The position numbers were made by a program, and so were the translations under genes. The notes beneath the pieces were generated by a model. It did not search any database and was not told the DNA's origin. It saw nothing but the letters and a program-made list of their open reading frames with translations. Below are positions 8,618 to 16,504 of a stretch of DNA of 64,000 nt, one piece after another. Every line of letters starts with the position of its first letter. Positions within the stretch are counted from its first letter, which is position 1. The stretch lies in contig OY969422.1 in NCBI GenBank assembly GCA_963699215.1, positions 806,001 to 870,000 on the forward strand, given 5' to 3'. Origin of the DNA: VRUE01 sp963699215 (lineage in GTDB: Bacteria > Actinomycetota > Thermoleophilia > Solirubrobacterales > 70-9).

Positions 8618-11600
8618 CGTGCGGCCCTCCCGTTGTCGTTGCGTTTGTGGTGCTTGGCCTTCTTGCTCTGGCGCTTGACGCAGCGGGTCCTGCCCGCGCG
8701 ACGGACCTTGCGCTTGCCTTTCGGGCAGCGCGATTTGGTTGCTTGTTTGGGATTGCCGGGGCCGATGTGACTAGAGGTCGCCGGGGTGGCGTCGTTCGGT
8801 GCCTGAACCGCTGGCTGACAGGCTTCACCGAGGCAATCGCCCGGTGGTGGCTCCGGCGGCGAGAAGCCTCCTCCCACCCTTGCGTCATAGATCGACGGGG
8901 TGCCGTCGGGGTCCTGGGGCACGAGGGTGTCGGCGCTGCGGAAGAAGACATCCGATCCATCGGGCGTCATCGCGTAGAGGTAGTCGTCCTCGGGGCTTCT
9001 GCCGCCCGAGATCAAGGCGAGGCAGCCGGCCTCGCGCGTGCAGCCGCTCTTCCCCTGCACCCGCCACTCATAGACATCGACCTTGCCGTCGAGGTCCTGG
9101 GGGACCAAACGCTCGCCACTCTCGAAGACGACCTGCTCGCCGTCGGCGGTAACGTTCGGGATCAGGGCGAGCGCGTCGATCGGCGATACGGAGATGATCT
9201 GCGCTTCTTCGTCGGTCTGCAGGCGGGAGTCGGCCTCAGGGGAAGTTCCGGTCGGGTTGCAGGAGAGACAGGACAGCTGCTCGCCCGCTTCGGCCTCTGC
9301 GTCGTAGCGGTAGACCTGGGAGTGCCCGTCGCTCTCGAAGCCGGTCAGATCGGCGCGCGCCTGGAAGACCAGCACCTCACCGTCAGGCGTGGTGCGGGAT
9401 GGGTTGTTGGCGGGACCGGTGCCGTAGTCTGGTTCGGGCTCGATCGAGTTGCTGACCCAGCGCCCAAGCCCATGGCCGTAGGGGTCGCCTACGCCGCTGA
9501 GGTCATCCGGATCAAGGGCGGCGATGAAGCGCACCGCTTCCCCGTCCCAGGCGTAGAAGTTGTCTTTGCCCGCCTGCGCTTTGGCCCCCTCGCCGTTTTC
9601 TTCTTCACCGCTGAGCACGACCGGGGAGGAGAAGTAGAGATGGGTGCCATCTGGAGAAACGTGGACCAGGGCCGATTCTTCGCCGGAACCGATCTGGACC
9701 GGTTCCTGGCTTGCTCCCGGTCCCGCGCAGGGGCCGAGATCCACTTCGCAGAAGTAGATCTCGGCCCGTGGGATCGCTACCCCCGAGGGGTCTTTCAGGA
9801 AGAAGACGCGGCTGCCGTCTTTGGAGATCCCGCCGAAGGTCGGGCCGTCCTCGGCGACCGTCACCGTCTCGGTGTTGTCGAGTCTCACGTAGAGCGTGTC
9901 GGCGACCGTGAAGGCAACCGCCGTTCCCTCGAGGTTGACGCCTTTGTATGCGGCGTCTTCGGTTTCGAACTCTTCTTCGAGTTCCGCCGAGGCGCCCGAG
10001 GGCGGCTCGGAGACGCAGCGGGTCTCTCCGCCCGGGGTGCGGTCGTAGATCGTCCGCACCGGGCTCGGCGGCGCGCAGGGCTCGAGCTGCACTGGGGGTG
10101 AAGGTTTGACGCCGGTACCGCCACTCCTGAGGATGACGTGATCGCCCCCCTCGCTGATCCAGTTGCCGCCGGCACTCGGGTCAAAGCCGAGACTGCCGCA
10201 GCCGATCCACTCGAAACCATCTTCGGGATCTGCCGCAGGAGCGCAGTTGGGGCTGGGTTCGACGCCGGGCGGGACCCGGAGGTAGGTGTCCCGGAAGATT
10301 TCCGGATAGGCGAGACTGCCTTTGCTTGCCTCCTCGAGGACAAAGAACGCGTAGTCATGATCGGAGGAGATGCCGCCCGGTTTGGGGCGGTCGGCCTGAG
10401 GGGGGCTGGGACCGGTGAACTCGCTCTGCCAGCCCTCGACCGGGTTGCGCTCGGCCCGGTAGGTGTCCTGGAATCCGCTGCCGCCGAGACCGGGCAGGGC
10501 GCCGCTGTTGGATCCAAAGACGACGCTCTCACCATCGGGAGAGGCGAGCATCGTGCCGAAGCTGATGTTGGCGAAGCTCGGACCGAGGATCCCCATCGTC
10601 GGGATGCGGCCGTTGGTGTCAGGCGGGGTGACCAGCTCGTAGGCGCGGTTGTCGGGCAGGCCCTCCGGCGTCACCGGGTAGGTGGAGAAGCTCGCATCCT
10701 CGCCTTCCCCCCCAGGGTTGCCTTCGCCGATCGTCTCGCATTCGCCCGGCGTTGCCCCTTCAGCTTCGCAGTTGCTCGCCACGAGGCGGAAGCGGTAGGC
10801 AGTGTCGGGATTCAAGTCGGTGATCTGCTCGAAGACGAGCGTATTGGCCCCCCCTTCACCGGCGCTCTCATCGGGAACGGGGACGCTCGTCGCGCCTTCA
10901 TACCCTTCTTCGTCGAAGCTCGCCTGCGTCGTGTACTCGAAGTGGTAGGTGGTCTCGAGGCCGTTGGGATTGAGCTGGGCCCGCAGCAGCGCCTCGGTCT
11001 CGCCGATCTCGGCCGCCTCCTGCTCCTCGACCTCCGGTGGGGCGCTTACTTTCGGTCTGAAGGCCCAGAGATGGGAGGTAGCGGCGTTTTTGCCCGAGGT
11101 GACGTAGACGTAGCCTTCGTTGGGGCTGTCATAGCCCGGTTCCCCCGCTTCGATCGGGGCGTCGACGGCGATTTCGCCAAGGGGATTGACCCCCGAGAGC
11201 GTCGGCGGTTTGGGCAGCTGGCCGATGAAGTCGAACTCGCATTCAGCCCCGCTGCTGACCGCGAACTGGTAGACGATCCCGTGTTCGATGTCGTAGAGAT
11301 AGACGTCGCCGTTGGACTGATCGACCGCGATCGAGGCGTCCATTTTGCCGACATCGATCCCGCCCGGCACCTCGGATACTTCGTCGCCTTTGATTTCACA
11401 CTTGGCGTGGCCGTCGCTGCCGTCGAGGACGAAGAGTGCCGTCGATAAACCCTGGTCCGCGTCCAAGGAGGTTGGCTGAAGCACATATATATCCTGGCTC
11501 GCTCCGTAGACATCGATCGACGCCCCCCTTTCCACACCCACAATTTCCCTGATCGGCGGCGAGCCTTCGGCCGCCGATCCGTATTCGTGGACCACACCGC

Positions 11601-12159
11601 CGCAACCCGTAGCGATGTAAAAGTGGTTGTTCGAAGGATCGATCGACGTCCCGAAGACTTCTGCGGGAAATACTCCGCATTTAGGTTCGAACGCTTTGAC
11701 CGGCGAGTAGGTGGTGGCTGGGGTCGGCGGGTAGGAGCTCGGCTCGAAGAGATCGACACGGCTGGCTTGACCACCGGAATAGACGTTGCCTTCGGAGTCG
11801 ATCGCGAGGCCGCACTGGTCTTCGCCGAAGCTGTGTTCGAACTCGACCACGAATTCGCCCTGCGGGTTGAAGACATCGATCCGCCCGCCGATGAAGCTGC
11901 CCGAAACCTGCTTCGGGTTGCTGACGTAGATATAGCCGTGGGGGTCGGTGGCGGCCCCGCACGGCGCCTCGAAGCCTTTCGCCGGGTGGTTCGGACCCGG
12001 GTCAGGCACCGGGTCGGCGGCGGATACCGCGGTGCCCCCGGTTAGTGAAAGGACCGGATCGTAGAGGTGCTGGTTGGTGGCCCAGACTGGAGACGCCATG
12101 AGCAGTGCCAGCGCGATCGTGCAGCTGACCAGTGCCGATATCTTCACGCTGCGCTTCAT
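8614..12159 (-). CDS. Giant secreted beta-propeller protein with Fn3-like module and basic Cys tail
   Basis: 1181 residues with a signal peptide (ISALVSCTIALALLMASPVWA). Residues of about 50-370 contain NHL-like repeats (CGAATDPHGYIYVSN, CGLAIDSEGNVYSGG, SIAVDQSNGDVYLYD). Next comes an Fn3-like module (TTYHFEYTTQASF). From about 500 there is a TolB/PD40-like second propeller with repeated S-P-D-G/T-P-D-G motifs (MLASPDGESVVFGSN, HVSPDGTHLYFSS, TTPDGEVLVFQA, AMTPDGSDVFFRS). The tail (CPKGKRKVRRAGRTRCVKR) matches the tail of the protein at 1071-2900. A GGAGAG ribosome-binding site precedes the ATG. It lies downstream of the collagen-like gene and overlaps the next gene by 4 bases. Likely a wall-associated surface protein. 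Confidence 0.75.
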   Translation of the reverse strand: MKRSVKISALVSCTIALALLMASPVWATNQHLYDPVLSLTGGTAVSAADPVPDPGPNHPAKGFEAPCGAATDPHGYIYVSNPKQVSGSFIGGRIDVFNPQGEFVVEFEHSFGEDQCGLAIDSEGNVYSGGQASRVDLFEPSSYPPTPATTYSPVKAFEPKCGVFPAEVFGTSIDPSNNHFYIATGCGGVVHEYGSAAEGSPPIREIVGVERGASIDVYGASQDIYVLQPTSLDADQGLSTALFVLDGSDGHAKCEIKGDEVSEVPGGIDVGKMDASIAVDQSNGDVYLYDIEHGIVYQFAVSSGAECEFDFIGQLPKPPTLSGVNPLGEIAVDAPIEAGEPGYDSPNEGYVYVTSGKNAATSHLWAFRPKVSAPPEVEEQEAAEIGETEALLRAQLNPNGLETTYHFEYTTQASFDEEGYEGATSVPVPDESAGEGGANTLVFEQITDLNPDTAYRFRLVASNCEAEGATPGECETIGEGNPGGEGEDASFSTYPVTPEGLPDNRAYELVTPPDTNGRIPTMGILGPSFANISFGTMLASPDGESVVFGSNSGALPGLGGSGFQDTYRAERNPVEGWQSEFTGPSPPQADRPKPGGISSDHDYAFFVLEEASKGSLAYPEIFRDTYLRVPPGVEPSPNCAPAADPEDGFEWIGCGSLGFDPSAGGNWISEGGDHVILRSGGTGVKPSPPVQLEPCAPPSPVRTIYDRTPGGETRCVSEPPSGASAELEEEFETEDAAYKGVNLEGTAVAFTVADTLYVRLDNTETVTVAEDGPTFGGISKDGSRVFFLKDPSGVAIPRAEIYFCEVDLGPCAGPGASQEPVQIGSGEESALVHVSPDGTHLYFSSPVVLSGEEENGEGAKAQAGKDNFYAWDGEAVRFIAALDPDDLSGVGDPYGHGLGRWVSNSIEPEPDYGTGPANNPSRTTPDGEVLVFQARADLTGFESDGHSQVYRYDAEAEAGEQLSCLSCNPTGTSPEADSRLQTDEEAQIISVSPIDALALIPNVTADGEQVVFESGERLVPQDLDGKVDVYEWRVQGKSGCTREAGCLALISGGRSPEDDYLYAMTPDGSDVFFRSADTLVPQDPDGTPSIYDARVGGGFSPPEPPPGDCLGEACQPAVQAPNDATPATSSHIGPGNPKQATKSRCPKGKRKVRRAGRTRCVKRQSKKAKHHKRNDNGRAAR

Positions 12160-12290
12160 CTGACTCTCCTCTGTCCCCTATGTCCCAGTTCGCGGTTTGG
12201 TGTGTGTTGCACTTTGCGTCGGCCTGGTGTGGTCGGTACGGATGGCTTATGGACCGTCCATACCGACCACCGGCCGTATTGCTGCTACGC

Positions 12291-13043
12291 CTATTCGGCG
12301 GTCACCGCCCAGGTGCCGATGCCGAGCGCTCCTGCGTCCCCGCCCTGGAAAATGAGGGGGAAGCCACTGTGGAGAGGGGTGGGAGCAAACGTCGCCGCGG
12401 TGCCCAATCCGCCGGTGGCGAACTGTAGATACACACACAGGAAGCCTTCGGCGGCCTCCGGTTCAGCCGCCGTGCCCGGGCATTTCGCTTCTTCTTCTCC
12501 TTCTTCTTTGATGAAGATGAAGGTAGGGCCGTTAGCAAGTGGAAACGGGAATGCGGCTCCAGCAGCCGCCGAGCCGTTGCTGTCCAGGACGACCGCCCAG
12601 CTCCCGGTCCAGGTGCGGCCTTTGGGCGTCACGCTGAGAAGCGGGCCCGCAGGGCCGGCTTCGCCTTTTTTCCCGTTGCAGACGAGAGCGGCCGGGCTGG
12701 CCGATTTCACTTCGAGGCCGCCTTCGGTGCAGCTGCCTTTGGCGCCGGCAAAGGTGGTGGCCGTGGCGCTGGTGCCGTCTTTGCCATTCGTCCCGTTGGC
12801 GCCGTCTTTGCCGTTGGCGCCGGCTGACCCCTGTGCGCCGGCAGGGCCCGCGGGCCCTGCCGGACCGGTCGCGCCTTTCGGGCCTTTCGGGCCCCTCGGG
12901 CCTTTTTTGGCGGAGGCGCTGGCCTTGGAGCCAGAGCCGCTGTTATCGCTGGCGGCGTAGGCCCCGCCGAGCATGGCGAAGACGAGGGCGATCACCGAGA
13001 TGACTCCCGGGATGCCGAAGCGGTTGCGTAGTGGCGAGAACAT
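12291..13043 (-). CDS. Collagen-like Gly-X-Y repeat membrane/surface protein
   Basis: About 250 residues from the ATG at 13043, preceded by AAGGAGAGAG. An upstream extension of the open frame to 13244 has no supporting start. A short N-terminal segment plus one hydrophobic helix (GVISVIALVFAMLGGAYAA) suggests a signal anchor. Residues of about 45-95 are an uninterrupted Gly-X-Y run (GPRGPKGPKGATGPAGPAG, GANGKDGANGTNGKDG), followed by a globular domain with Cys pairs and a final TWAVTAE. Bacterial collagen-like proteins form triple helices on the cell or spore surface. It heads the operon with the two giant secreted proteins (gap 131 bases). Confidence 0.8.
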   Translation of the reverse strand: MFSPLRNRFGIPGVISVIALVFAMLGGAYAASDNSGSGSKASASAKKGPRGPKGPKGATGPAGPAGPAGAQGSAGANGKDGANGTNGKDGTSATATTFAGAKGSCTEGGLEVKSASPAALVCNGKKGEAGPAGPLLSVTPKGRTWTGSWAVVLDSNGSAAAGAAFPFPLANGPTFIFIKEEGEEEAKCPGTAAEPEAAEGFLCVYLQFATGGLGTAATFAPTPLHSGFPLIFQGGDAGALGIGTWAVTAE

Positions 13044-13298
13044 TTCGAATCTCTCTCCTTGTCCCTGAGCCCCTCTGCCTGCCGCTTCCCTGGGCGGCCC
13101 CTTGGCGGACTCGGTTATTGGTCCCTGTGCCGCCCACGAACAGACGGTGGGGAAACTGTAAACAGTGACCTTTTTAATGTCAAGGCCAATGTTTTTGTAG
13201 AAAAGAGCGTTGTCGCAGGACGGCAAGAAAGTCCTGCAAAGCAAGGACTCGCCACTAGGTACCGAGACGGTGTCCGACGCCTGCGCCGGAGAGGAAGC

Positions 13299-13865
13299 TC
13301 AGCCGCGGTCTGGACGATCCGGGTACAGCTCGTCGATCGTGACGAGCGCCCGGTAGGGGGCGGCTGCGGCCGCTTCGATCGCTTCGCCACCGCCCGCGAG
13401 ACGGTCGACGACGGCGACCACGGAGACGGGCTCGAGGCCCTGCTCCTTGACCCTCTCGACCGCCTTCACAGTGGAGCCGCCGCTGGTGACGGTGTCCTCG
13501 ACCACCAGCACCTTGTCGCCCTCCGCGACCGGACCCTCGACCCAGCGCTGCAGGCCGTGCTGCTTGCGCTCGCCGCGGACGAAGAAGCCGACCAGACCCG
13601 CGCCCGCGGGCACCGCCAAAGCGGCGCAGCTCGGTGGAATCGCCGCCGTTGCCGGGCCGCCGACGGCGCTCGCGCCGGCCTCGACCGCGGCGGCGGCGAT
13701 CAGCTCCCCGGCGGCGCGGAAGCCCGCCGGGCGCAGCAGCGCCCGCCGCGCGTCGACGTAGTACTGCGCCTTCGCCCCGGAGGAGAGCGTCACCTCGCCG
13801 ATCACCAGCGAGTGCTCGCGCAGCTCCGCGAGCAGGGTGCGCTTGGCAGCGTCGAGATCAGCCAC
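13299..13865 (-). CDS. pyrE: Orotate phosphoribosyltransferase
   Basis: 188 residues from a GTG start. PyrE couples orotate to PRPP to form orotidine 5'-phosphate in pyrimidine synthesis. The PRPP-binding loop VLVVEDTVTSGGST (near residues 117-130), the N-terminal TLSSGAKAQYYVDAR and the RGERKQHG catalytic flexible-loop segment are all present. The length is near the usual 180-220. It follows the L,D-transpeptidase gene on the same strand, separated by a 102-bp palindromic element. Confidence 0.92.
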   Translation of the reverse strand: MADLDAAKRTLLAELREHSLVIGEVTLSSGAKAQYYVDARRALLRPAGFRAAGELIAAAAVEAGASAVGGPATAAIPPSCAALAVPAGAGLVGFFVRGERKQHGLQRWVEGPVAEGDKVLVVEDTVTSGGSTVKAVERVKEQGLEPVSVVAVVDRLAGGGEAIEAAAAAPYRALVTIDELYPDRPDRG

Positions 13866-13872
13866 AGGTCGA

Positions 13873-13974
13873 CTGAGCGTGTGTGACCAAGCAGATCAAG
13901 GACGCAGGGAGCGTGGCGTGCTCTGCACGCGAGCGACTGAGGACGCAGATATGCGCAGAGTCACACACGCTCAG
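13873..13974. repeat. Palindromic element, copy 1 (conserved ~70-bp core)
   Basis: Arms 13873-13887 and 13960-13974 are perfect 15-bp inverted complements. The core between them matches the core of the element at 56490-56590 in opposite orientation over about 68 bases with two differences, while the arms of the two copies are unrelated. It sits between two co-directional genes, and the right arm includes the stop codon of the L,D-transpeptidase gene. Confidence 0.85.
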
Positions 13975-14975
13975 AAGACGAAGATGTCTTCGCCGTACTG
14001 GATCCGGTTGTAGATCTCGGGCTGGTCGGCGATGAAGGTGCGGATGCAGCCGTGGCTGGCCGGGTAGTCGGGCACCGATTCGTATCCGTGCACGGCGTAG
14101 CCGCCGTAGAAGTAGAAGGAGTAGTACATGCCGTGCGAGTTGTAGCCGGGTTCGGTGCGGATGAACTCGAAGTGACCGGTGACGGTCGGGGTAGAGGACT
14201 TGCCCGAGGAGATCGGGTAGATCGCGTAGGGCTTGTCGCCGTCGGCGAAGACCAGCACCTGCTTGCCGAGCGGAGCCTCGACGTGTCGTCCGGCCCCTGG
14301 GTGCTTCACCTCGTACCCGCCCCGGCCGGCGAAGACGCGCTTGACCAGGCCCTTGCCGGCGCGCATGCTGCGGGTCATGTCGTTGACTTTGCGGTAGGCG
14401 AGCACCCCGCGCGCCGTCTTGCCGCCGAAGCAGCGGCCGCTGTTGGCGATGTAGCCCAGCTTTCGCATCGCCTTCTTGAAGCCGACGACGACGTCGCCGC
14501 ACTGGCCCTGGTGCAGCGCCGGGAAGCTGACCTTCCAGCTCTTGCGCACGGTGCTGTCGCCGCCAAGCGCCGCGGTCGCCACGTGCCTGGCGCTGACCGC
14601 GTACTTGCCCCCCTCGCGGATCAGGATCTTCGCCCGGAAGATGCCCTTGCCGGCCTTGCCCTTGCTCAGCTTCACCGTCTTGCGCTCGATCCGGCGACCG
14701 TCGAGGAAGAAGCTGACCTCGACCCGCTGACCGGCGACGAAGGGCTCGACCGTGCCGATCGCCGGCACGGTGCTGTAGATCCGCGCCTTGCCGCCGCTGA
14801 GGTGGCCGATATGGGCGATCTTCACGACTGCCTCGGGCACGCCCTGAGCCTGCGGGGTCTTCGCGGCAGCGCCATCGCCCTGCTCAGCCGGTTTCTTGCC
14901 AGGCGCCGCCGAGACAGCAGCCGGAAATGCCAATAGGGCGACGAGTACCAGGGCGGGGATCAAGTGGCGAGTCAT
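13971..14975 (-). CDS. L,D-transpeptidase (YkuD family), secreted
   Basis: 334 residues with a signal peptide (LIPALVLVALLAFPAAVSA). Residues of about 55-150 look like a beta-sandwich stalk. Residues of about 160-200 (FKKAMRKLGYIANSG...TARGVLAYRKVN) resemble a peptidoglycan-binding helical repeat. The C-terminal YkuD domain carries the catalytic signature HGYESVPDYPASHGCIR with the active-site Cys in SHGC. Such enzymes form 3-3 cross-links in peptidoglycan or attach proteins to it, acting outside the membrane. The stop codon lies within the arm of palindromic element copy 1. Confidence 0.88.
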   Translation of the reverse strand: MTRHLIPALVLVALLAFPAAVSAAPGKKPAEQGDGAAAKTPQAQGVPEAVVKIAHIGHLSGGKARIYSTVPAIGTVEPFVAGQRVEVSFFLDGRRIERKTVKLSKGKAGKGIFRAKILIREGGKYAVSARHVATAALGGDSTVRKSWKVSFPALHQGQCGDVVVGFKKAMRKLGYIANSGRCFGGKTARGVLAYRKVNDMTRSMRAGKGLVKRVFAGRGGYEVKHPGAGRHVEAPLGKQVLVFADGDKPYAIYPISSGKSSTPTVTGHFEFIRTEPGYNSHGMYYSFYFYGGYAVHGYESVPDYPASHGCIRTFIADQPEIYNRIQYGEDIFVF

Positions 14976-15105
14976 CGGCCGGCATTCTTGCGGACGGCTC
15001 GGTTGGCCGATTTGTCACGACTCTGTCACGGCGCAGTCAATTGTCTGTAAAAAGAGTGAAACATGGCTTGAAATGGCGGCTTCCTCGGCTACGGTCGCGG
15101 GCAGC

Positions 15106-15194
15106 GGAGGGTGACGCCATCGGGTGATGGCAACCGGCTGACACCCGGGAGTTCGACCATTCGGTCGAATGGGGTTCGAGTCCCCCACCCTCCG
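15106..15194 (+). tRNA. tRNA-like gene with an 8/4 acceptor branch, long variable arm, anticodon GAC
   Basis: 89 nt. Acceptor: 15106-15113 GGAGGGTG pairs with 15186-15193 CACCCTCC, discriminator G15194; three more pairs (AGC/GCT) extend outward. D-arm: 6 bp GCCATC/GATGGC with loop GGGT. Anticodon arm: CCGG-CTGACAC-CCGG, U33 and anticodon GAC (Val codons). Variable arm: TTCGACC-ATTC-GGTCGAA. T-arm: GGGG-TTCGAGT-CCCC, only 4 bp. A 7/5 reading would leave a T-C mismatch, so 8/4 fits better. The 6-bp D-stem with 4-nt loop and the long variable arm recall tRNA-Sec or the 8/4 tRNAs described from diverse bacteria; the anticodon loop is that of tRNA-Val(GAC). Long variable arm plus G73 suits SerRS. 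CCA is not encoded. A terminator follows at 15265. Confidence 0.75.
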
Positions 15195-15264
15195 CTGGGT
15201 ATCGCTTGGTACCCTGCACACACCGGGTGTCAGTCAGTTTGGGGTAATCCCCAGTCACCAGATT

Positions 15265-15292
15265 CGACCCGCTTCGGCGGGTCGTTTCTTTG
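15265..15292 (+). terminator. Rho-independent terminator downstream of the tRNA-like gene
   Basis: An 8-bp stem CGACCCGC/GCGGGTCG with a TTCG tetraloop is followed by TTTCTTT on the plus strand. It lies 70 bases after the tRNA-like gene and in the right orientation for it; the protease gene is convergent from the other side. Confidence 0.75.
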
Positions 15293-15307
15293 CTCTGACC
15301 TTGCCTC

Positions 15308-16060
15308 CTACTGCCCGATCAGGGCCACCGAGTTGTTGAGCATGTGGAGGACGATGCCGGGGACGATCGAGCCGGTCTTCTCGTAGAGCAGGCAGAGGAT
15401 GAAGCCGAAGGCGATCAGCGGGGGGACGGCGCTGAGGCCGGTGAGGGCGTGCAGGCCGCCGAAGATCAGGGCGCCGACGAAGGCCGCGGCGAAGCGGGGC
15501 ATGTGGCTGCGCAGGCCGCCGAAGAGCATGCCGCGGAAGCAGACCTCCTCGCTGATCGGCGCGGCGATGACGATCAGCAGGATCTGCACCGGCAGGGTGC
15601 CGAAGCCCTCGGCGATGTCCTCCTGTTCGGGCACGCCGAACAAGCCGGCGTAGACCGCGGCGAAGACGAGGTAGGCGCCGATCGACGCCGCCATCCACTT
15701 CAGCGCGGTCCCCGGGCGGAAGCGGCGCACCCCGAGCCTTCGCAGGCCCTCCCAGACCGAGGGCGCGCCCCAGCGCGCCGCCAGCGCCATCGGCACCAGC
15801 AGGAAGCTGAGCGCGGTCGCCAGCTGCACGACCACGCTCGCGCCGGTGCTGAGGTCCCCTTCGCCCGGGCTGTCGACGATCACCGCCGGGATGCCGAGCA
15901 GGATCCCGGCGCCCAGAGCCAAGATCACTCCAAGAACGGCGGCGCCTGGACCCCAATTCGCGTACGGAAAAGGAGCCGGGGGTCGCTCCGAGGGAGCCTC
16001 CACGTCTTTTGCTCCCTCGGAGCGACCCCCGGCTCCTCCTGCGGCTAAGTTGCTGTCCAT
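15308..16060 (-). CDS. CPBP-family (CAAX-like) intramembrane metalloprotease
   Basis: 250 residues from the ATG at 16060. The family motifs are all present: EEVCFRG (motif 1, EExxxR), FGGLH (motif 2, FxxxH) and HMLNNS (motif 3). Seven or so hydrophobic segments fit the intramembrane glutamic protease fold. The N-terminal 25 residues before the first membrane helix are low in conservation and are encoded largely by a perfect 27-bp palindrome (15971-16037). The start codon overlaps that of the divergent MscS gene in the tetranucleotide CATG. Substrate unknown; bacterial members include bacteriocin-immunity and membrane-stress proteases. Confidence 0.82.
   Translation of the reverse strand: MDSNLAAGGAGGRSEGAKDVEAPSERPPAPFPYANWGPGAAVLGVILALGAGILLGIPAVIVDSPGEGDLSTGASVVVQLATALSFLLVPMALAARWGAPSVWEGLRRLGVRRFRPGTALKWMAASIGAYLVFAAVYAGLFGVPEQEDIAEGFGTLPVQILLIVIAAPISEEVCFRGMLFGGLRSHMPRFAAAFVGALIFGGLHALTGLSAVPPLIAFGFILCLLYEKTGSIVPGIVLHMLNNSVALIGQ
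15971..16037. repeat. Perfect 27-bp inverted repeat in the 5' end of the protease gene
   Basis: Arms 15971-15997 and 16011-16037 are exact inverted complements around a 13-base loop (CTCCACGTCTTTT). The element is read in frame by the protease gene as a Ser/Glu/Pro-rich linker and ends 21 bases before the overlapping start codons of the divergent gene pair, so it also lies in the presumed upstream region of the MscS gene. Confidence 0.9.
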
Positions 16061-16475
16061 GACGCCGGCAGTCTCGCAGGTCTCGCGGTCCACCAAGACG
16101 CGCCTGCGCTTCCTGCGCCGTCTGGCGATCCTGATCGTCTTCGTCGTCCTGGCGGCCCTCGCGATCGCCCAGTTCACCGAGCTGAAGCGGCTCGCCACCG
16201 GCATCCTCGCCTCGACCGCCGTGCTGGCCGCGATCGTCGGCTTCGCCGCTCAGCACACGATCGCCAACATGGTCGCCGGGGTGCAGCTGGCGATCTCGCA
16301 GCCGATCCGGATCGGCGACCGGATCTCCTTCGACGATGTCGAGGGCCGCGTCCTCGACATCACCCTCTCCTACACCTACGTCGACCCCGGCGACGGCACC
16401 GCGGTCGTCATCCCCAACCAGCTCTTGGTCGAGGGCGTCGTCCACAACCTCTCGACCGCCGATACGCAGGCCTGA
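16059..16475 (+). CDS. Small MscS-family mechanosensitive channel
   Basis: 138 residues from the ATG at 16059. A transmembrane segment (LAILIVFVVLAALAIAQF) is followed by the pore-lining helix pattern (LATGILASTAVLAAIVGFAAQHTIANMVAGVQLA) and the beta-domain start IRIGDRISFDDVEGRVLDITLSYTYV, VVIPNQLLVEGVVHN. This is the core MscS unit without the extra helices and C-terminal cage of long members, so it is an unusually short form. No clear Shine-Dalgarno precedes the ATG. The open frame extends upstream but would cross the palindrome. Confidence 0.8.
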   Translation: MTPAVSQVSRSTKTRLRFLRRLAILIVFVVLAALAIAQFTELKRLATGILASTAVLAAIVGFAAQHTIANMVAGVQLAISQPIRIGDRISFDDVEGRVLDITLSYTYVDPGDGTAVVIPNQLLVEGVVHNLSTADTQA

Positions 16476-16504
16476 AGCCCGCCGGGCGCGAGTACGCTTT
16501 CCGC

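Noticed and set aside
12780..12930. Short tandem repeats in the collagen-like gene as a CRISPR array
   Set aside because: The periodicity is 9 bases per Gly-X-Y triplet set within a coding frame, with no spacers; no cas genes are present.
15106..15194. Calling the unusual tRNA a selenocysteine tRNA
   Set aside because: The D-stem and long variable arm fit, but the anticodon loop reads GAC, not UCA, and no selA, selB or selD gene is in the window. The branch is also 12 bp (8/4), not the 13 bp (8/5) usual for bacterial tRNA-Sec.
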